From positions 1 through 64,000 of the forward strand of contig NZ_AWFA01000045.1 in the NCBI RefSeq assembly GCF_000682675.1: a stretch of 64,000 nt of DNA, written 5' to 3'. Under the pieces are notes generated by a model. It had not been told where the DNA came from and ran no database searches. It was given only the letters and a program-made list of their open reading frames with translations. Below, one piece after another: positions 26,109 through 35,140 of the stretch (position 1 is its first letter; each line of letters opens with the position of its first letter). The translations under genes and the position numbers were made by a program. This DNA is from Hyphomonas pacifica. Lineage in GTDB: Bacteria; Pseudomonadota; Alphaproteobacteria; Caulobacterales; Hyphomonadaceae.

Positions 26109-27374
26109 ATGGCTGATGGTGAGTTGAGTGAATTTGCGAGAGTAAGGCTGGAGGCCGGACTCAGCCTCAAAGAGGCAGCCTCGCTTGTCGGTGTGGCGGA
26201 GAGAACGGCACGGCGCTACGAAGAGGGCGAGACTGAGCCCAAGAAGGCCGTCATCATAATATTGCAGCAATATGCCGAAGCGCGTCGCCCAGATCGGGAT
26301 CAGCCCGCATTCCGCTTCATTGACCTTTTTGCAGGGATTGGCGGTTTGCGTGTCGGCTTTGAGGCGATCGGTGGTAAATGCGTCTTTACCAGTGAATGGG
26401 ACAAGTACGCCGCACAAACCTATGCGCGTAATTTTCCAGAAGAAGAAGGGCACGTCTTCGCAGGGGACATCCGTGAGTACACAAAAGACGATACGGCACT
26501 GGACATGATCCCGGAGCATGACGTTCTGCTCGCTGGGTTTCCGTGTCAGCCTTTTTCAATAGCAGGTGTTTCCAAGAAGAATGCCTTGGGTCGCAAGCAT
26601 GGATTTCTTGATGAAACACAAGGAACGCTTTTCTTTGATGTTGCGCAAATCATAAAGCGTCACCGGCCAAAGGCGTTTCTTCTTGAGAATGTCAAAAACC
26701 TTGAGAGGCATGACAAGGGCAGGACGTTTGCGACGATCATGAAAGTCCTGACTGAGGAACTGGGTTACCAAGTGACCACACGAGTCGTCAGTTCAGAGCC
26801 GTGGGTACCCCAGAAACGCGAGCGCATTTTCATTGTTGGTTTTCGGGAAGACACGGACTTCTCGTTTGATGAACTGAGGTTGCCACCAAAGCCATGGCCC
26901 ACTCTTGGCGACATTCTTGAGCCGGCTGACCGTGTACCGGAGAAGTACACGCTTACACCCAAATTGTGGCAATACCTTCAGGACTACAAGGCAAAGCACA
27001 ATGCCAAGGGCAATGGGTTCGGGTACGGACTGTGTGGCCCCGATGATGTCACCCGCACCTTGTCCGCCCGGTATTACAAGGATGGGTCGGAAGTTTTGGT
27101 CAGCAGGGGCAAAGGGAAGAATCCCCGGCGCCTGACGCCTGCTGAGTGCGCACGCCTTATGGGCTTTGAGCGCGGGAATAGATTCTGGTCAATCCCGGTG
27201 TCAGATACACAGGCGTACAAACAGTTTGGTAACGCCGTTGTCGTCCCGGTGGTGGAAGCGATAGCGGAGATTATGGAGCCCTATATCCGTTCAGCCATGG
27301 CGCGTGAGCTGACGGCGGGAGACAAGCTGCAGAGGGATTTGTATCGTGGGCGTCGAATGGTCGTAAATGGCTGA
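26109..27374 (+). CDS. C5-cytosine DNA methyltransferase, Dcm/M.EcoRII type, with N-terminal HTH
   Basis: A 421-residue cytosine-5 methyltransferase. Residues about 5-55 form a Cro/CI-type helix-turn-helix (AGLSLKEAASLVGVAERTARRYEEG), as in self-regulating methyltransferases of the EcoRII group. The catalytic core has motif I FIDLFAGIGGLR (70-81), motif IV GFPCQPFS with nucleophile Cys146, motif VI LLENVKNL (191-198), motif VIII VPQKRERIFIVG and the final GNAVVVPVV. It should methylate the inner C of CCWGG, inferred from its EcoRII-type partner. ATG 26109 follows GGAG by 7 nt. Its stop overlaps the vsr start (ATGGCTGA). AT-richer than the chromosome around it. Confidence 0.93.
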   Translation: MADGELSEFARVRLEAGLSLKEAASLVGVAERTARRYEEGETEPKKAVIIILQQYAEARRPDRDQPAFRFIDLFAGIGGLRVGFEAIGGKCVFTSEWDKYAAQTYARNFPEEEGHVFAGDIREYTKDDTALDMIPEHDVLLAGFPCQPFSIAGVSKKNALGRKHGFLDETQGTLFFDVAQIIKRHRPKAFLLENVKNLERHDKGRTFATIMKVLTEELGYQVTTRVVSSEPWVPQKRERIFIVGFREDTDFSFDELRLPPKPWPTLGDILEPADRVPEKYTLTPKLWQYLQDYKAKHNAKGNGFGYGLCGPDDVTRTLSARYYKDGSEVLVSRGKGKNPRRLTPAECARLMGFERGNRFWSIPVSDTQAYKQFGNAVVVPVVEAIAEIMEPYIRSAMARELTAGDKLQRDLYRGRRMVVNG

Positions 27375-27825
27375 TGTTGTAAGCCCTGAAGTTCGTAGCC
27401 GGATGATGTCTGGTATCCGGGGCAAGGATACCAAGCCGGAGATGATTGTGCGGAGAGGGCTGCACGCCATGGGATTTCGCTATAAGCTGCATGACAAAAA
27501 GCTTCCCGGAAAGCCTGACCTTGTGTTTCCGAAGTACAAGGCTGTGATATTTGTCCACGGGTGTTTCTGGCACAAACACGACTGCAAGTATTTCAAATGG
27601 CCCAAAACACGAACCGAGTTTTGGAGGAAAAAGATCAATCGCAATGTCGTCAGGGATCAGTCTGCAATGAGCACACTGCAGGCTGAGGGTTGGCGAGTTT
27701 CGGTGGTTTGGGAATGTGCCTTTAAGCGCAAAGATGAGGCGTTTGACATTATCAAAGTATTGGCAGACTGGTTGAATTCTGATCTCCAGAAAGTGGAGAT
27801 ATCAGGAGTAGGGCTATGGAATTAG
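27367..27825 (+). CDS. vsr: Very short patch repair endonuclease Vsr
   Basis: A 152-residue Vsr-type mismatch endonuclease, which nicks 5' of T in T:G mismatches created by deamination of 5-methylcytosine at Dcm-type sites. Catalytic Asp51 (GKPDLVFPK), His64 and His69 (FVHGCFWHKHDC) fall at the positions known from E. coli Vsr. The zinc ligands Cys66, His71, Cys73 and a downstream Cys (WECAF) are present. It overlaps the methyltransferase gene by 8 bp and the restriction gene by 10 bp, so the three form one translationally coupled operon. Confidence 0.96.
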   Translation: MADVVSPEVRSRMMSGIRGKDTKPEMIVRRGLHAMGFRYKLHDKKLPGKPDLVFPKYKAVIFVHGCFWHKHDCKYFKWPKTRTEFWRKKINRNVVRDQSAMSTLQAEGWRVSVVWECAFKRKDEAFDIIKVLADWLNSDLQKVEISGVGLWN

Positions 27826-29030
27826 ATGATTGGGTAGATAGTGTGTCTGGCCCAAGCTTTGTTTGGTACATAAAGCGACTATCAGGAAACGACACACAAC
27901 TCACCGGTGGGCACCAAGCAGGTCCGTATGTTCCAAGGGACCTGGCATTCCATTTGATGCCGCATTTTGAAGACCTAACCCGGAAAAACCCTAGGGGTGT
28001 GGTGGAGCTTCAGATGTTTCCCGGTGGCTACACCACGTCTTCAAACATCATTTATTATAACAACAAGTTTCATGACAATCATTCTTCCGGGCGGAACGAG
28101 ACCAGACTAACTGGTTTGGGCGGACGTGAAAATCCGCTTTTAGACCCTGAGAACACAGGCGCACTTTCAGTCTTCGCATTTAAGCTTGGCGCACCTGTTC
28201 AGTGTCAGGTTTGGATATGCGGGCAACGCGAAGAGGAAGTCTTTCTTGAAGATATCCTTGGGCCCGTAGAGCCGGGAGAGTCCATTGTATGGGACCCTGG
28301 CAACAGATCCCGAGTCTTTGCCAAGGAAAACAAGTCAGCAACCTGTACGCTCTCTTCCGGTGACATTCCCGAAGCGTGGTTGGAAAAGTTTCCTTCTGGC
28401 ATGGAGATAATACAAAGGGCAATCAGTTTACGGCCGGATAAGAATAAATCCATTGACGACAGATTGCTGAGACGCCGCGAATGCGAGTTTGAAATTTTCA
28501 GAAGCGTGGAGCGTGCATTTTTCACACCTCGCTTGCAGCGAGGCTTCTCGGACCTCGAGGCGTTTTTGGCGATGGCGCAGACAATTCTCCAAAGTCGCAA
28601 GTCAAGGTCTGGAAAGTCGCTCGAGTATCACGCCAAATCCATTTTTGATGAGGTGGGACTTAGAGAAGGGGTTGATTACGAGTACAACCCTAAAATCGAG
28701 GGTAACAAGAAACCGGACTTTCTTTTTCCTACATCTGCTCAGTATAGAGACCTAAGCTACCCGTCTGAAGGGTTGACCGTTCTGGCTGCGAAGACAACGT
28801 GTAAAGACCGATGGAGGCAGATTTTGAATGAAGCGGACCGTGTTTCGACAAAGTATCTTCTCACACTGCAAGAAGGCGTCTCTTTGAATCAGTTCTCTGA
28901 AATGTCTTCATCAGGTGTGAAGTTGGTTGTCCCGAAAAAACTGCATTCAAAATATCCTGAATCTATTCAAAGAGAAATCCTCTCGCTTGAGGGGTTCCTT
29001 TCCAGACTACCAAGCAGCAGGAAATCATGA
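27816..29030 (+). CDS. Type II restriction endonuclease, EcoRII family (CCWGG)
   Basis: A 404-residue homologue of EcoRII. The N-terminal effector-binding domain has FVWYIKRLSGNDTQLTGGHQ, then YYNNKFHDN and ENTGALSVFAF. The C-terminal PD-(D/E)XK catalytic domain contains GNKKPDFLFP (Asp301) and LTVLAAKTTCKDRWRQ (Lys326). Length and order match EcoRII, a type IIE enzyme that needs two CCWGG copies. The frame is intact and all recognised catalytic residues remain. It is the last gene of the restriction-modification operon. Its TGA overlaps the ATG of the high-GC NTF2-like gene, placing the right edge of the acquired segment near 29030. Confidence 0.94.
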   Translation: MELDDWVDSVSGPSFVWYIKRLSGNDTQLTGGHQAGPYVPRDLAFHLMPHFEDLTRKNPRGVVELQMFPGGYTTSSNIIYYNNKFHDNHSSGRNETRLTGLGGRENPLLDPENTGALSVFAFKLGAPVQCQVWICGQREEEVFLEDILGPVEPGESIVWDPGNRSRVFAKENKSATCTLSSGDIPEAWLEKFPSGMEIIQRAISLRPDKNKSIDDRLLRRRECEFEIFRSVERAFFTPRLQRGFSDLEAFLAMAQTILQSRKSRSGKSLEYHAKSIFDEVGLREGVDYEYNPKIEGNKKPDFLFPTSAQYRDLSYPSEGLTVLAAKTTCKDRWRQILNEADRVSTKYLLTLQEGVSLNQFSEMSSSGVKLVVPKKLHSKYPESIQREILSLEGFLSRLPSSRKS

Positions 29031-29464
29031 CCCCCCTCACCGCCGCCCGCATCGAGAATGTCCGCAATCATATGGCGCTCGAAGTTACGCATGATTGGGA
29101 TGCGGTGATCGCGACGTTTGAGCATCCGCGTTATGAGATGCATGGCGGCGGGCAGGTGTTTGATGGCGAGGCGGCGGTGCGGCGCTATTTCGAGCTGTCG
29201 CGCACGCCCTTTCCGGACCAGGACAATGAGATCATCTCCATCGCGGCTGACGAGGCGGCCCATACGGTGCTGGTCGAGTTCTGGCTGACCGGCACGCATA
29301 CCGGCCCCCTGAGAGTAGGGGACAGGGAGATCGCGCCGACGGGGCGGAGCTTCCGTGTGCGCATGGCCGCAAGCTTCGAGTTCGCGCCCGGCAGTGACCG
29401 GATTATCTGCGAACGGCCCTATTTCGATCAGGGCGCGGTACTGAGGGCGCTGGATCTCGCCTGA
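29027..29464 (+). CDS. NTF2-like / SnoaL-like domain protein
   Basis: A 145-residue protein with the cone-shaped NTF2/SnoaL-like fold pattern: a helical start (ARIENVRNHMALE), then HDWDAVIATFEHPRYEM, DGEAAVRRYFE and alternating strands. The superfamily includes ester cyclases, dehydratases and delivery-type proteins; no catalytic assignment is made. Its start overlaps the restriction gene stop by 4 bp, yet its base composition is that of the native chromosome. The overlap may have arisen when the restriction operon inserted directly upstream, removing its original promoter. Confidence 0.75.
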   Translation: MTPLTAARIENVRNHMALEVTHDWDAVIATFEHPRYEMHGGGQVFDGEAAVRRYFELSRTPFPDQDNEIISIAADEAAHTVLVEFWLTGTHTGPLRVGDREIAPTGRSFRVRMAASFEFAPGSDRIICERPYFDQGAVLRALDLA

Positions 29465-29577
29465 GCGGGCTTTTGCAGCTGGGGCCTGACTTGCAAGCAA
29501 TTGCCAAGGTGTGGCTAACGCCCGATTTACCCTTCTTCCTTACTTTACGGCAGTTATTACGGAAGGGTTTCCCCCCA

Positions 29578-31185
29578 ATGCCGCATCGTGTGAAAGAGAA
29601 GATTGAAGCTTCACAGCGGCGCGCGCGCCGTGATGCCATTATCATCACCTTTGCGGCCATTATGCTGTTCGTGGTGGCGGTGGTGACCGAGGCTTTTGAA
29701 TATATTGTGCATTTCTCCGATACACATGAATCGTGGGAAATTGACGAGATGCTCGTCGTGATGATGATCCTCCCTCTGGCCATGCTGATCTTCATGGTCA
29801 GGCGGGCTCAGGAAGTGCGGCAGGAAATCAATGCCCGCAAGGAGGCCGAGAAGGCGACCGAGCGCATTGCGCTGCACGATCCGCTGACGGGCCTGGCCAA
29901 TCGCCGCAAGGGCATGTCGCATCTGAAGAAACTGCTACAGAACGCATCCAAAAGACCGGTTACGATTGTCGGGGTGGACCTGAACCGCTTTAAAGGCGTG
30001 AATGATCTGCACGGCCACAATGCCGGTGACATGCTGCTGGTTGCTGTCAGTGAGCGCCTGGTCGATGCTGTGGGCGATCTGGGGATGGTCTGCCGCATGG
30101 GCGGCGATGAGTTCGTGGTGATCTTCAAGGGGGCTGCCAGCGAGCCACCGCTGAATGATATCATCAATCAAATGCCCAGCATTTTCCGGGCACCTTTTGA
30201 GCTGGAACATGTCATCTGCTCTGTCGGCGCAAGCATTGGTGTCTCGCAAACGGATGACGAGCATCTGGGGGTGGAGGCTTTCCTCAGTCGCGCAGACATC
30301 GCCATGTATCGTGACAAGGACAAGGGTGGGGTGTCGATCTCGTTCTACGAGCCAGGTATGGAAGAAGCCGCCAAGCGTCGCGCCCTGATCGAGGGCGAGC
30401 TGCGCAGTGCGATTGCCGACGGCCGGGTCGAGCCATATTTCCAGCCAATCATCGATCTGGAAACCGGCAATGTGATCGGGTTTGAGGCGCTGGCCCGCTG
30501 CCGCGCTTCAGACGGAACGCTGCTGATGCCAGATGAGTTCATTCCGATTGCTGAGCAGTCAGGCCTGATTTCCCGCCTGTTCCTTCAGGTGCTGAAGAAG
30601 GGCTGTCTGGTGCTGCGCCACAAGCCGCCGCATATGACGATGGCGATCAATCTGTCCTCCCTGCAGCTGAGCGATCATTGGCTGGCTGAGCAGATCCTGG
30701 CGATCCTGACCGAGACGGGCGTTGCGCCGGGCCGGCTGGAGGTTGAGATCACCGAGACAGCCCTGGTGGCGAATTTCGAGGCCGCGCACGCCATGGTGAC
30801 GAAGCTGAAAAGCCAAGGTATCCGCATCTCCCTCGATGATTTCGGAACGGGCTATTCCAGCTTGCGGCACCTTAGCGAGCTGCCTTTTGACAAGCTGAAA
30901 ATCGACAAGAGTTTCGTCGCACGGCTGGGCAATGACGAAGCGTCTGACACGATTGTGCGGACCGTGACGACGCTGGCGCACAATCTGGGTCTGAAGGTGA
31001 CTGCAGAGGGCATCGAGGACAGCGCGCATGTCAGCTTTTTGCAGGGCATCGGCTGTGAATATGGTCAGGGCTTCCTGTATGGCCGGCCGGCCGAGGTAAC
31101 AGGGCCTCGCGAGACGGAAGACGCGCCCAATGAGGATTATGAGGAAGCAGACGCGCTGCCCGTCTCAAGCCGCGGAATTGCCTGA
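29578..31185 (+). CDS. Membrane GGDEF-EAL protein (c-di-GMP synthesis/degradation)
   Basis: A 535-residue protein. Two membrane helices (IIITFAAIMLFVVAVV, MLVVMMILPLAMLIFMV) precede a GGDEF domain and an EAL domain. The GGDEF active-site motif is intact (CRMGGDEFVV). No RxxD inhibitory site is visible in front of it. The EAL domain has FEALARC, the metal/base motif DDFGTGYSSL and further EAL residues (VEITET). Both activities could therefore be present; which dominates cannot be told. ATG 29578 follows GGAAGGG by about 10 nt. A PilZ-domain gene follows about 100 bp downstream, a plausible c-di-GMP receptor. Confidence 0.92.
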   Translation: MPHRVKEKIEASQRRARRDAIIITFAAIMLFVVAVVTEAFEYIVHFSDTHESWEIDEMLVVMMILPLAMLIFMVRRAQEVRQEINARKEAEKATERIALHDPLTGLANRRKGMSHLKKLLQNASKRPVTIVGVDLNRFKGVNDLHGHNAGDMLLVAVSERLVDAVGDLGMVCRMGGDEFVVIFKGAASEPPLNDIINQMPSIFRAPFELEHVICSVGASIGVSQTDDEHLGVEAFLSRADIAMYRDKDKGGVSISFYEPGMEEAAKRRALIEGELRSAIADGRVEPYFQPIIDLETGNVIGFEALARCRASDGTLLMPDEFIPIAEQSGLISRLFLQVLKKGCLVLRHKPPHMTMAINLSSLQLSDHWLAEQILAILTETGVAPGRLEVEITETALVANFEAAHAMVTKLKSQGIRISLDDFGTGYSSLRHLSELPFDKLKIDKSFVARLGNDEASDTIVRTVTTLAHNLGLKVTAEGIEDSAHVSFLQGIGCEYGQGFLYGRPAEVTGPRETEDAPNEDYEEADALPVSSRGIA

Positions 31186-31286
31186 ATGGCCCCTGTTTTC
31201 GGGTGTGGCCAAGGTTAATCCATACGGCCCGAAATATTGTTTCGATTATTTTTGAACCCTTTGCTCCCTTCCTGCATAGGCTGGGT

Positions 31287-31655
31287 ATGAGCAAGGATGT
31301 TCCCATCAGGGTCGGTCAGGATGGCGCGCCCGTCGATCTGCGCCGGAGCCTTCGGGTTCACCGGCAGGTCGCAGGGCGTATCGTGCTGGAAGACATGAGC
31401 CAGGCGCGCAGTGTTGTGATCCGCAATATTTCGATGAGTGGTGCAGCTCTCACAGTTGGCGAATGGCCAGGACTTCCGAATACGTTTCACTTACTGATGC
31501 GCACAGGCCCTGGTGGCGCGGCGTCCAGGCTTCACTGTGTGGTGCGCTGGAAAATTGGTCCTGTCATCGGGGTCGCTTTCTCCGAAGCGCTGCCAGCAGG
31601 CCTGCTGCGAAGCCTCACGGGCGTGAGCGAGGTGACCCTTTCCAGGGCTGGCTGA
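31287..31655 (+). CDS. PilZ-domain protein (c-di-GMP receptor)
   Basis: A 122-residue single PilZ domain. The arginine-rich c-di-GMP-binding start LRRSLRVHRQ (RxxxR) and the second motif IRNISMSGAAL (NxSxxG) are both intact, so ligand binding is likely. It has no other domain. It follows the GGDEF-EAL gene in the same direction, suggesting a local synthesis/sensing pair. The start at ATG 31287 is preferred because the region upstream in frame shows no PilZ-related sequence. Confidence 0.85.
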   Translation: MSKDVPIRVGQDGAPVDLRRSLRVHRQVAGRIVLEDMSQARSVVIRNISMSGAALTVGEWPGLPNTFHLLMRTGPGGAASRLHCVVRWKIGPVIGVAFSEALPAGLLRSLTGVSEVTLSRAG

Positions 31656-31783
31656 AAGGCTGGTTCTGAACTTCCGTCCAGCACTTGCTGGGGGATCATG
31701 CAGGAACCGTCGGGCCGGGGTGTTTTTATCCGGGTTCGGCGGTTTTTCTGTCTCAAAGGGGACGCCGAATGTGAGCAGGGCGC

Positions 31784-31978
31784 TTAGCCCTCCTTTTTCT
31801 TCTTGTTCTGCTCTTCTTTTTTCTTGAGAGCATCCATCAGGTCGCTGAGGCGTTTGGGCAGGGGCTCTTGAGTGATGCGTTCAAAGGTTTCGCGCATGGC
31901 CTCTCCGATAATGTCTGCCTTCTGGATAGGCTTTCCTGTGCCGGAGACAGTTTGCTTACCTTTTCTGTCCTGCATCAT
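31784..31978 (-). CDS. NepR-like anti-sigma factor
   Basis: A 64-residue protein with the NepR signature IGEAMRETFERITQEPLPKRLSDLMDAL: two helices around the EP-P-R core that binds EcfG-type sigma factors in the alphaproteobacterial general stress response. It ends in a lysine-rich tail. NepR is normally next to phyR and ecfG; neither is present here, so this is an orphan copy. The ATG pair at 31978/31975 follows GGGA; an ATG at 31990 and a TTG at 32011 are alternative starts. Regulation by phosphorylated PhyR is inferred from family only. Confidence 0.6.
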   Translation of the reverse strand: MMQDRKGKQTVSGTGKPIQKADIIGEAMRETFERITQEPLPKRLSDLMDALKKKEEQNKKKKEG

Positions 31979-32588
31979 GCCGCGTCCCATTCCTCTTAGG
32001 GCGGGATTCAATCTTGAAGCCCGATCCCCAGCAGATGTGGCCCTTTAGGGTGAAATTCCCGCTCTGTCGATACCGTCATACCCAAAAGATTTTCACTTCA
32101 AAATGGACGGTATGAGACGCATTCGCGAAATTTGAATGACATGAATCAACCTTTTGGGATGTAGTTTTTGACGTTTGTACTGAGAAGCCCTGCAGCAGCT
32201 CGCACTTAAGGCGCATCGTATTCTGTATCTATAGCTACAGATTGCAGATTTGCGCAGGAGGCTTTAAAGCCTTGTGCTGAAATTAGAGGTTTAAGCGGTA
32301 TATAATTTTTGTGACATCATCCTGGCCGATTTGGCGGGACATAAAAGGCAAGCGCCTGTCGCATAATTAATCCATGTTATTCTTATATGACCGCTTTCAC
32401 GCTTCTCCGCGTACCGCACGCGGAGGATTTGATTGAAATTTCATCCTTCCATTCAACCGTAACTCCACACCCATGTGTCAGAACGGGGCGTAACGATACG
32501 GGACGGGGGTGTTTCGTATTGCGTCAGAACATACAGATGTCCGGCCAGCGTCCCGCCTGCTCCGGATACGGAAAGGGTGATACTGAAC
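31979..32588. other. 610-bp intergenic region with inverted repeat
   Basis: No convincing gene. It separates the minus-strand NepR-like gene from the plus-strand sigma-54 regulator gene and is AT-richer than its surroundings. It contains an 8-bp inverted repeat, ATACCGTC (32070-32077) and GACGGTAT (32106-32113), about 90 bp upstream of the NepR-like start, which could be an operator or a hairpin. I did not find an EcfG-type (GGAAC...CGTT) or sigma-54 (GG...GC) promoter by eye. Confidence 0.4.
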
Positions 32589-34067
32589 ATGGCTAAGACG
32601 GTCCTGGTAATTGATGACGATCCGACCCAGCGCCGCCTGCTGCAGGCTGCTGTGGAAAAGGCTGGCTTTGCGTGCCGTACCGCGCCGGATGGCGAGGCTG
32701 GCATTGCGCTGGCATCTGACCCGAAAGACGGCATTGATGTCGTGTTACTGGACCTGACCATGCCCGGCATGTCCGGAATGGACACGCTGGAGCGCCTGGC
32801 CTCCAAGCGTCAGGACCTGCCGGTTATCATGCTGACGGCCACCAGCGGTATTGATACGATTGTTCAGAGCATGCGGCGTGGGGCTGTTGATTTTATCGTC
32901 AAGCCAGCCAATCCTGAGCGCGTCGTTGTGTCGATCCGCAACGCCTTGAAGATGCAGTCCCTGTCCGGAGAAGTTAAGCGCCTGGCCCGAAAGGCCGAAG
33001 GCGGCATGGCCTTTGAGGACATGATCGCGCAGGCTCCGCCGATGCGTCAGGTATTGCGCTTGGCAGAGCGGGCGGCAACCTCTGACATCCCGGTTCTGAT
33101 TCTAGGTGAAAGCGGTGTCGGTAAGGAAGTCGTCGCGCGGTGCATTCAGGGCGCTTCCGGTCGCGCGGGAAAACCCTTTGTGACCGTCAATTGCGGGGCG
33201 ATCCCGGAAAATCTGGTCGAGTCGATCCTGTTCGGTCACGAGAAGGGGGCTTTTACCGGCGCTGTGACCAAATCTCTTGGTAAGTTTGTTGAAGCGGATG
33301 GCGGTACGCTGTTCCTGGACGAGGTGGGGGAGCTGCCGCTGGACGCGCAGGTCAAACTGCTCCGCGCCCTTCAGGAAGGAGAGGTGGATGCCGTCGGCTC
33401 CCGCCGCCCGACCAAAGTGGATGTGCGGATCATTTCTGCCACCAACCGGGATCTTGCCCAGCAGGTGAAGGAAGGCACATTCCGGGAAGATCTGTTCTAC
33501 CGCCTGAACGTTTATCCGGTGGACATGCCCAGCCTGCGTGAGCGCCGCGAGGACATCCCGGCGCTGGTGGATCACTTTATCACCCGCTTCAATGCCAGTG
33601 AGGGCGCCAAGGTTAGCGGGGCGACAGATGATACGCTGAAGCTGCTCTATTCCTATGACTGGCCGGGCAATGTGCGTCAGCTGGAGAATGCCGTATTCCG
33701 GGCAGTCGTTCTGTGCGAGGGTGACATGCTGCGCCCGCAGGACTTCCCGCAGATTTCCGGCCAGATGCCGGATGTGGCCAGCTTGCCAGAGGCTCCGGCC
33801 ATGCCGTCTGCTGCACCAATTGCACCTGAAGGGATGGTTGGTATCGCGCCGTCATCTGAAGGCGAAGGTCCGATTTCCATCAAGGATGAAAATGGCGAGC
33901 TGCGCGCTCTACAGGACATTGAGCGTGACATTCTGCAGTATGCGATTGATTTCTATGATGGACATATGAGTGAAGTATCCCGCAGACTGGGAATCGGTCG
34001 TTCGACCCTCTACCGCAAGGTCCGCGAATATGACCTGGAAGTCCGCGCAGAGCGCGAGGCCAGCTAG
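32589..34067 (+). CDS. Sigma-54-dependent response regulator, NtrC type
   Basis: A 492-residue three-domain activator. The receiver domain has phospho-acceptor Asp55 ([13 protein letters not shown]). The AAA+ domain has Walker A GESGVGKE at 173-180, the sigma-54-contacting loop GAFTGA at 220-225, Walker [13 protein letters not shown] and sensor-like [11 protein letters not shown]. The C-terminal Fis-type HTH is [19 protein letters not shown]. All functional motifs are intact. No kinase gene is adjacent. ATG 32589 starts directly at the receiver domain; the open frame continues upstream without family sequence. A strong terminator follows. Confidence 0.93.
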   Translation: MAKTVLVIDDDPTQRRLLQAAVEKAGFACRTAPDGEAGIALASDPKDGIDVVLLDLTMPGMSGMDTLERLASKRQDLPVIMLTATSGIDTIVQSMRRGAVDFIVKPANPERVVVSIRNALKMQSLSGEVKRLARKAEGGMAFEDMIAQAPPMRQVLRLAERAATSDIPVLILGESGVGKEVVARCIQGASGRAGKPFVTVNCGAIPENLVESILFGHEKGAFTGAVTKSLGKFVEADGGTLFLDEVGELPLDAQVKLLRALQEGEVDAVGSRRPTKVDVRIISATNRDLAQQVKEGTFREDLFYRLNVYPVDMPSLRERREDIPALVDHFITRFNASEGAKVSGATDDTLKLLYSYDWPGNVRQLENAVFRAVVLCEGDMLRPQDFPQISGQMPDVASLPEAPAMPSAAPIAPEGMVGIAPSSEGEGPISIKDENGELRALQDIERDILQYAIDFYDGHMSEVSRRLGIGRSTLYRKVREYDLEVRAEREAS

Positions 34068-34106
34068 GCGCACCAAGGCTGTATGCCGAGGTCAAAGGGA
34101 AAAAGG

Positions 34107-34133
34107 AAAGCGGCCTTTCGGGGCCGCTTTTTT
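34107..34133 (+). terminator. Intrinsic terminator of the sigma-54 regulator gene
   Basis: Stem AAAGCGGCC / GGCCGCTTT with a short loop followed by a T-run, about 40 bp after the stop codon. Also read by the convergent HTH-GNAT gene ending at 34147. Confidence 0.9.
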
Positions 34134-34146
34134 ATACGCGAGTGTA

Positions 34147-35130
34147 TCAGACTGCAGGCATGGCGTAGGACATGGTGACGTCGCACCGCTCATAGCGGTG
34201 GCCATAGCGGCGCATGATGTCGTCATCATGCCTGAAGCCGTATTTCTCATATAGGCGAATGGCCGTGTCACATTTTGTGTTCGTCAACAGGAACAGTTCA
34301 CGCAGTTTCATCTGGCGGGCGCGGCGCAGGATCTGTTTCATCAGAAAGTCTCCCGCCTTGCGGCCGCGCGCGGATTTCAGGACGCCCATCTTGGTCAGCT
34401 CAAACGCCCCATCCTCTGCAGGCATCAGGGCGCAGGTGCCGATAATCCCGAGTTCCGGGTCCTCCACGAACAGAATTGTGCCGCCACAGTCAATGACCTT
34501 GCTGCGGGGGTTTTCAATCATGGCAATGTCTTCCGGTTCAAGCCGGAACATATCTTCCACCCATTCGCGAGAGATCCTGTCGAAGTGCGGTGCCAGCGCG
34601 TCAGTATATTCGACAATGCGCAGGCCGGATGAATTGGAGGTCTGTTCGATGCGGGTTGCAAGGCTTTGCTCGGCGAGGCGGTCTTCGACCCGTGCGATTT
34701 CGGAGAGCAAATCATGCTCCGGGTAAAGGCATAGCTGCTGGGCTGCATCGCGCACGGCAGGCCAGAAACTTGCCCGCATTTCGCTGACCAGGGCTTCGCC
34801 CGCCGGTGTCAGGAAGATTTCTTTCTGCCGATTGTCACCTTCAATAGGGCGCGTGTCTGTCAGGCCCATTTTCTGAAGGGCATTGTGGATGCGCGTAATG
34901 GCCGGCTGGCTGACGCCGGTTGCCTCTACGGCGGCGTTGACGCTGAGTGGGCCACGCGCCTCCAGTGCAGCAATCAGGGGGAAGTGCGTGGTCTGAATGG
35001 GATAGCTGCGGGCATCGAACACGCTGACGGCATCAGCCTGCAGCTTGTCGGCCAGGCGTTTCAGGCGGCTGGCGAGGCCGAGATAACCGACGTCGCGAAG
35101 AATATCGTGTGCCATGGGGAGAAAATCCAT
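34147..35130 (-). CDS. MarR-type HTH / GNAT acetyltransferase fusion
   Basis: A 327-residue fusion. The N-terminal half is a MarR-like winged helix (VNAAVEATGVSQPAITRIHNALQKMGL, with RPIEGDNRQKEIFLT as the wing). The C-terminal half (about 165-320) is a GNAT domain with the acetyl-CoA loop KSARGRKAGDFLMKQILRRA and the end YEKYGFRHDDD. This bifunctional layout is known in several bacteria; the acetylation target is unknown. A start at the second Met (MAHDILRD) is equally possible. A perfect palindrome lies 11 bp upstream, a likely autoregulatory operator. Confidence 0.85.
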   Translation of the reverse strand: MDFLPMAHDILRDVGYLGLASRLKRLADKLQADAVSVFDARSYPIQTTHFPLIAALEARGPLSVNAAVEATGVSQPAITRIHNALQKMGLTDTRPIEGDNRQKEIFLTPAGEALVSEMRASFWPAVRDAAQQLCLYPEHDLLSEIARVEDRLAEQSLATRIEQTSNSSGLRIVEYTDALAPHFDRISREWVEDMFRLEPEDIAMIENPRSKVIDCGGTILFVEDPELGIIGTCALMPAEDGAFELTKMGVLKSARGRKAGDFLMKQILRRARQMKLRELFLLTNTKCDTAIRLYEKYGFRHDDDIMRRYGHRYERCDVTMSYAMPAV

Positions 35131-35140
35131 AATCAGTTAT

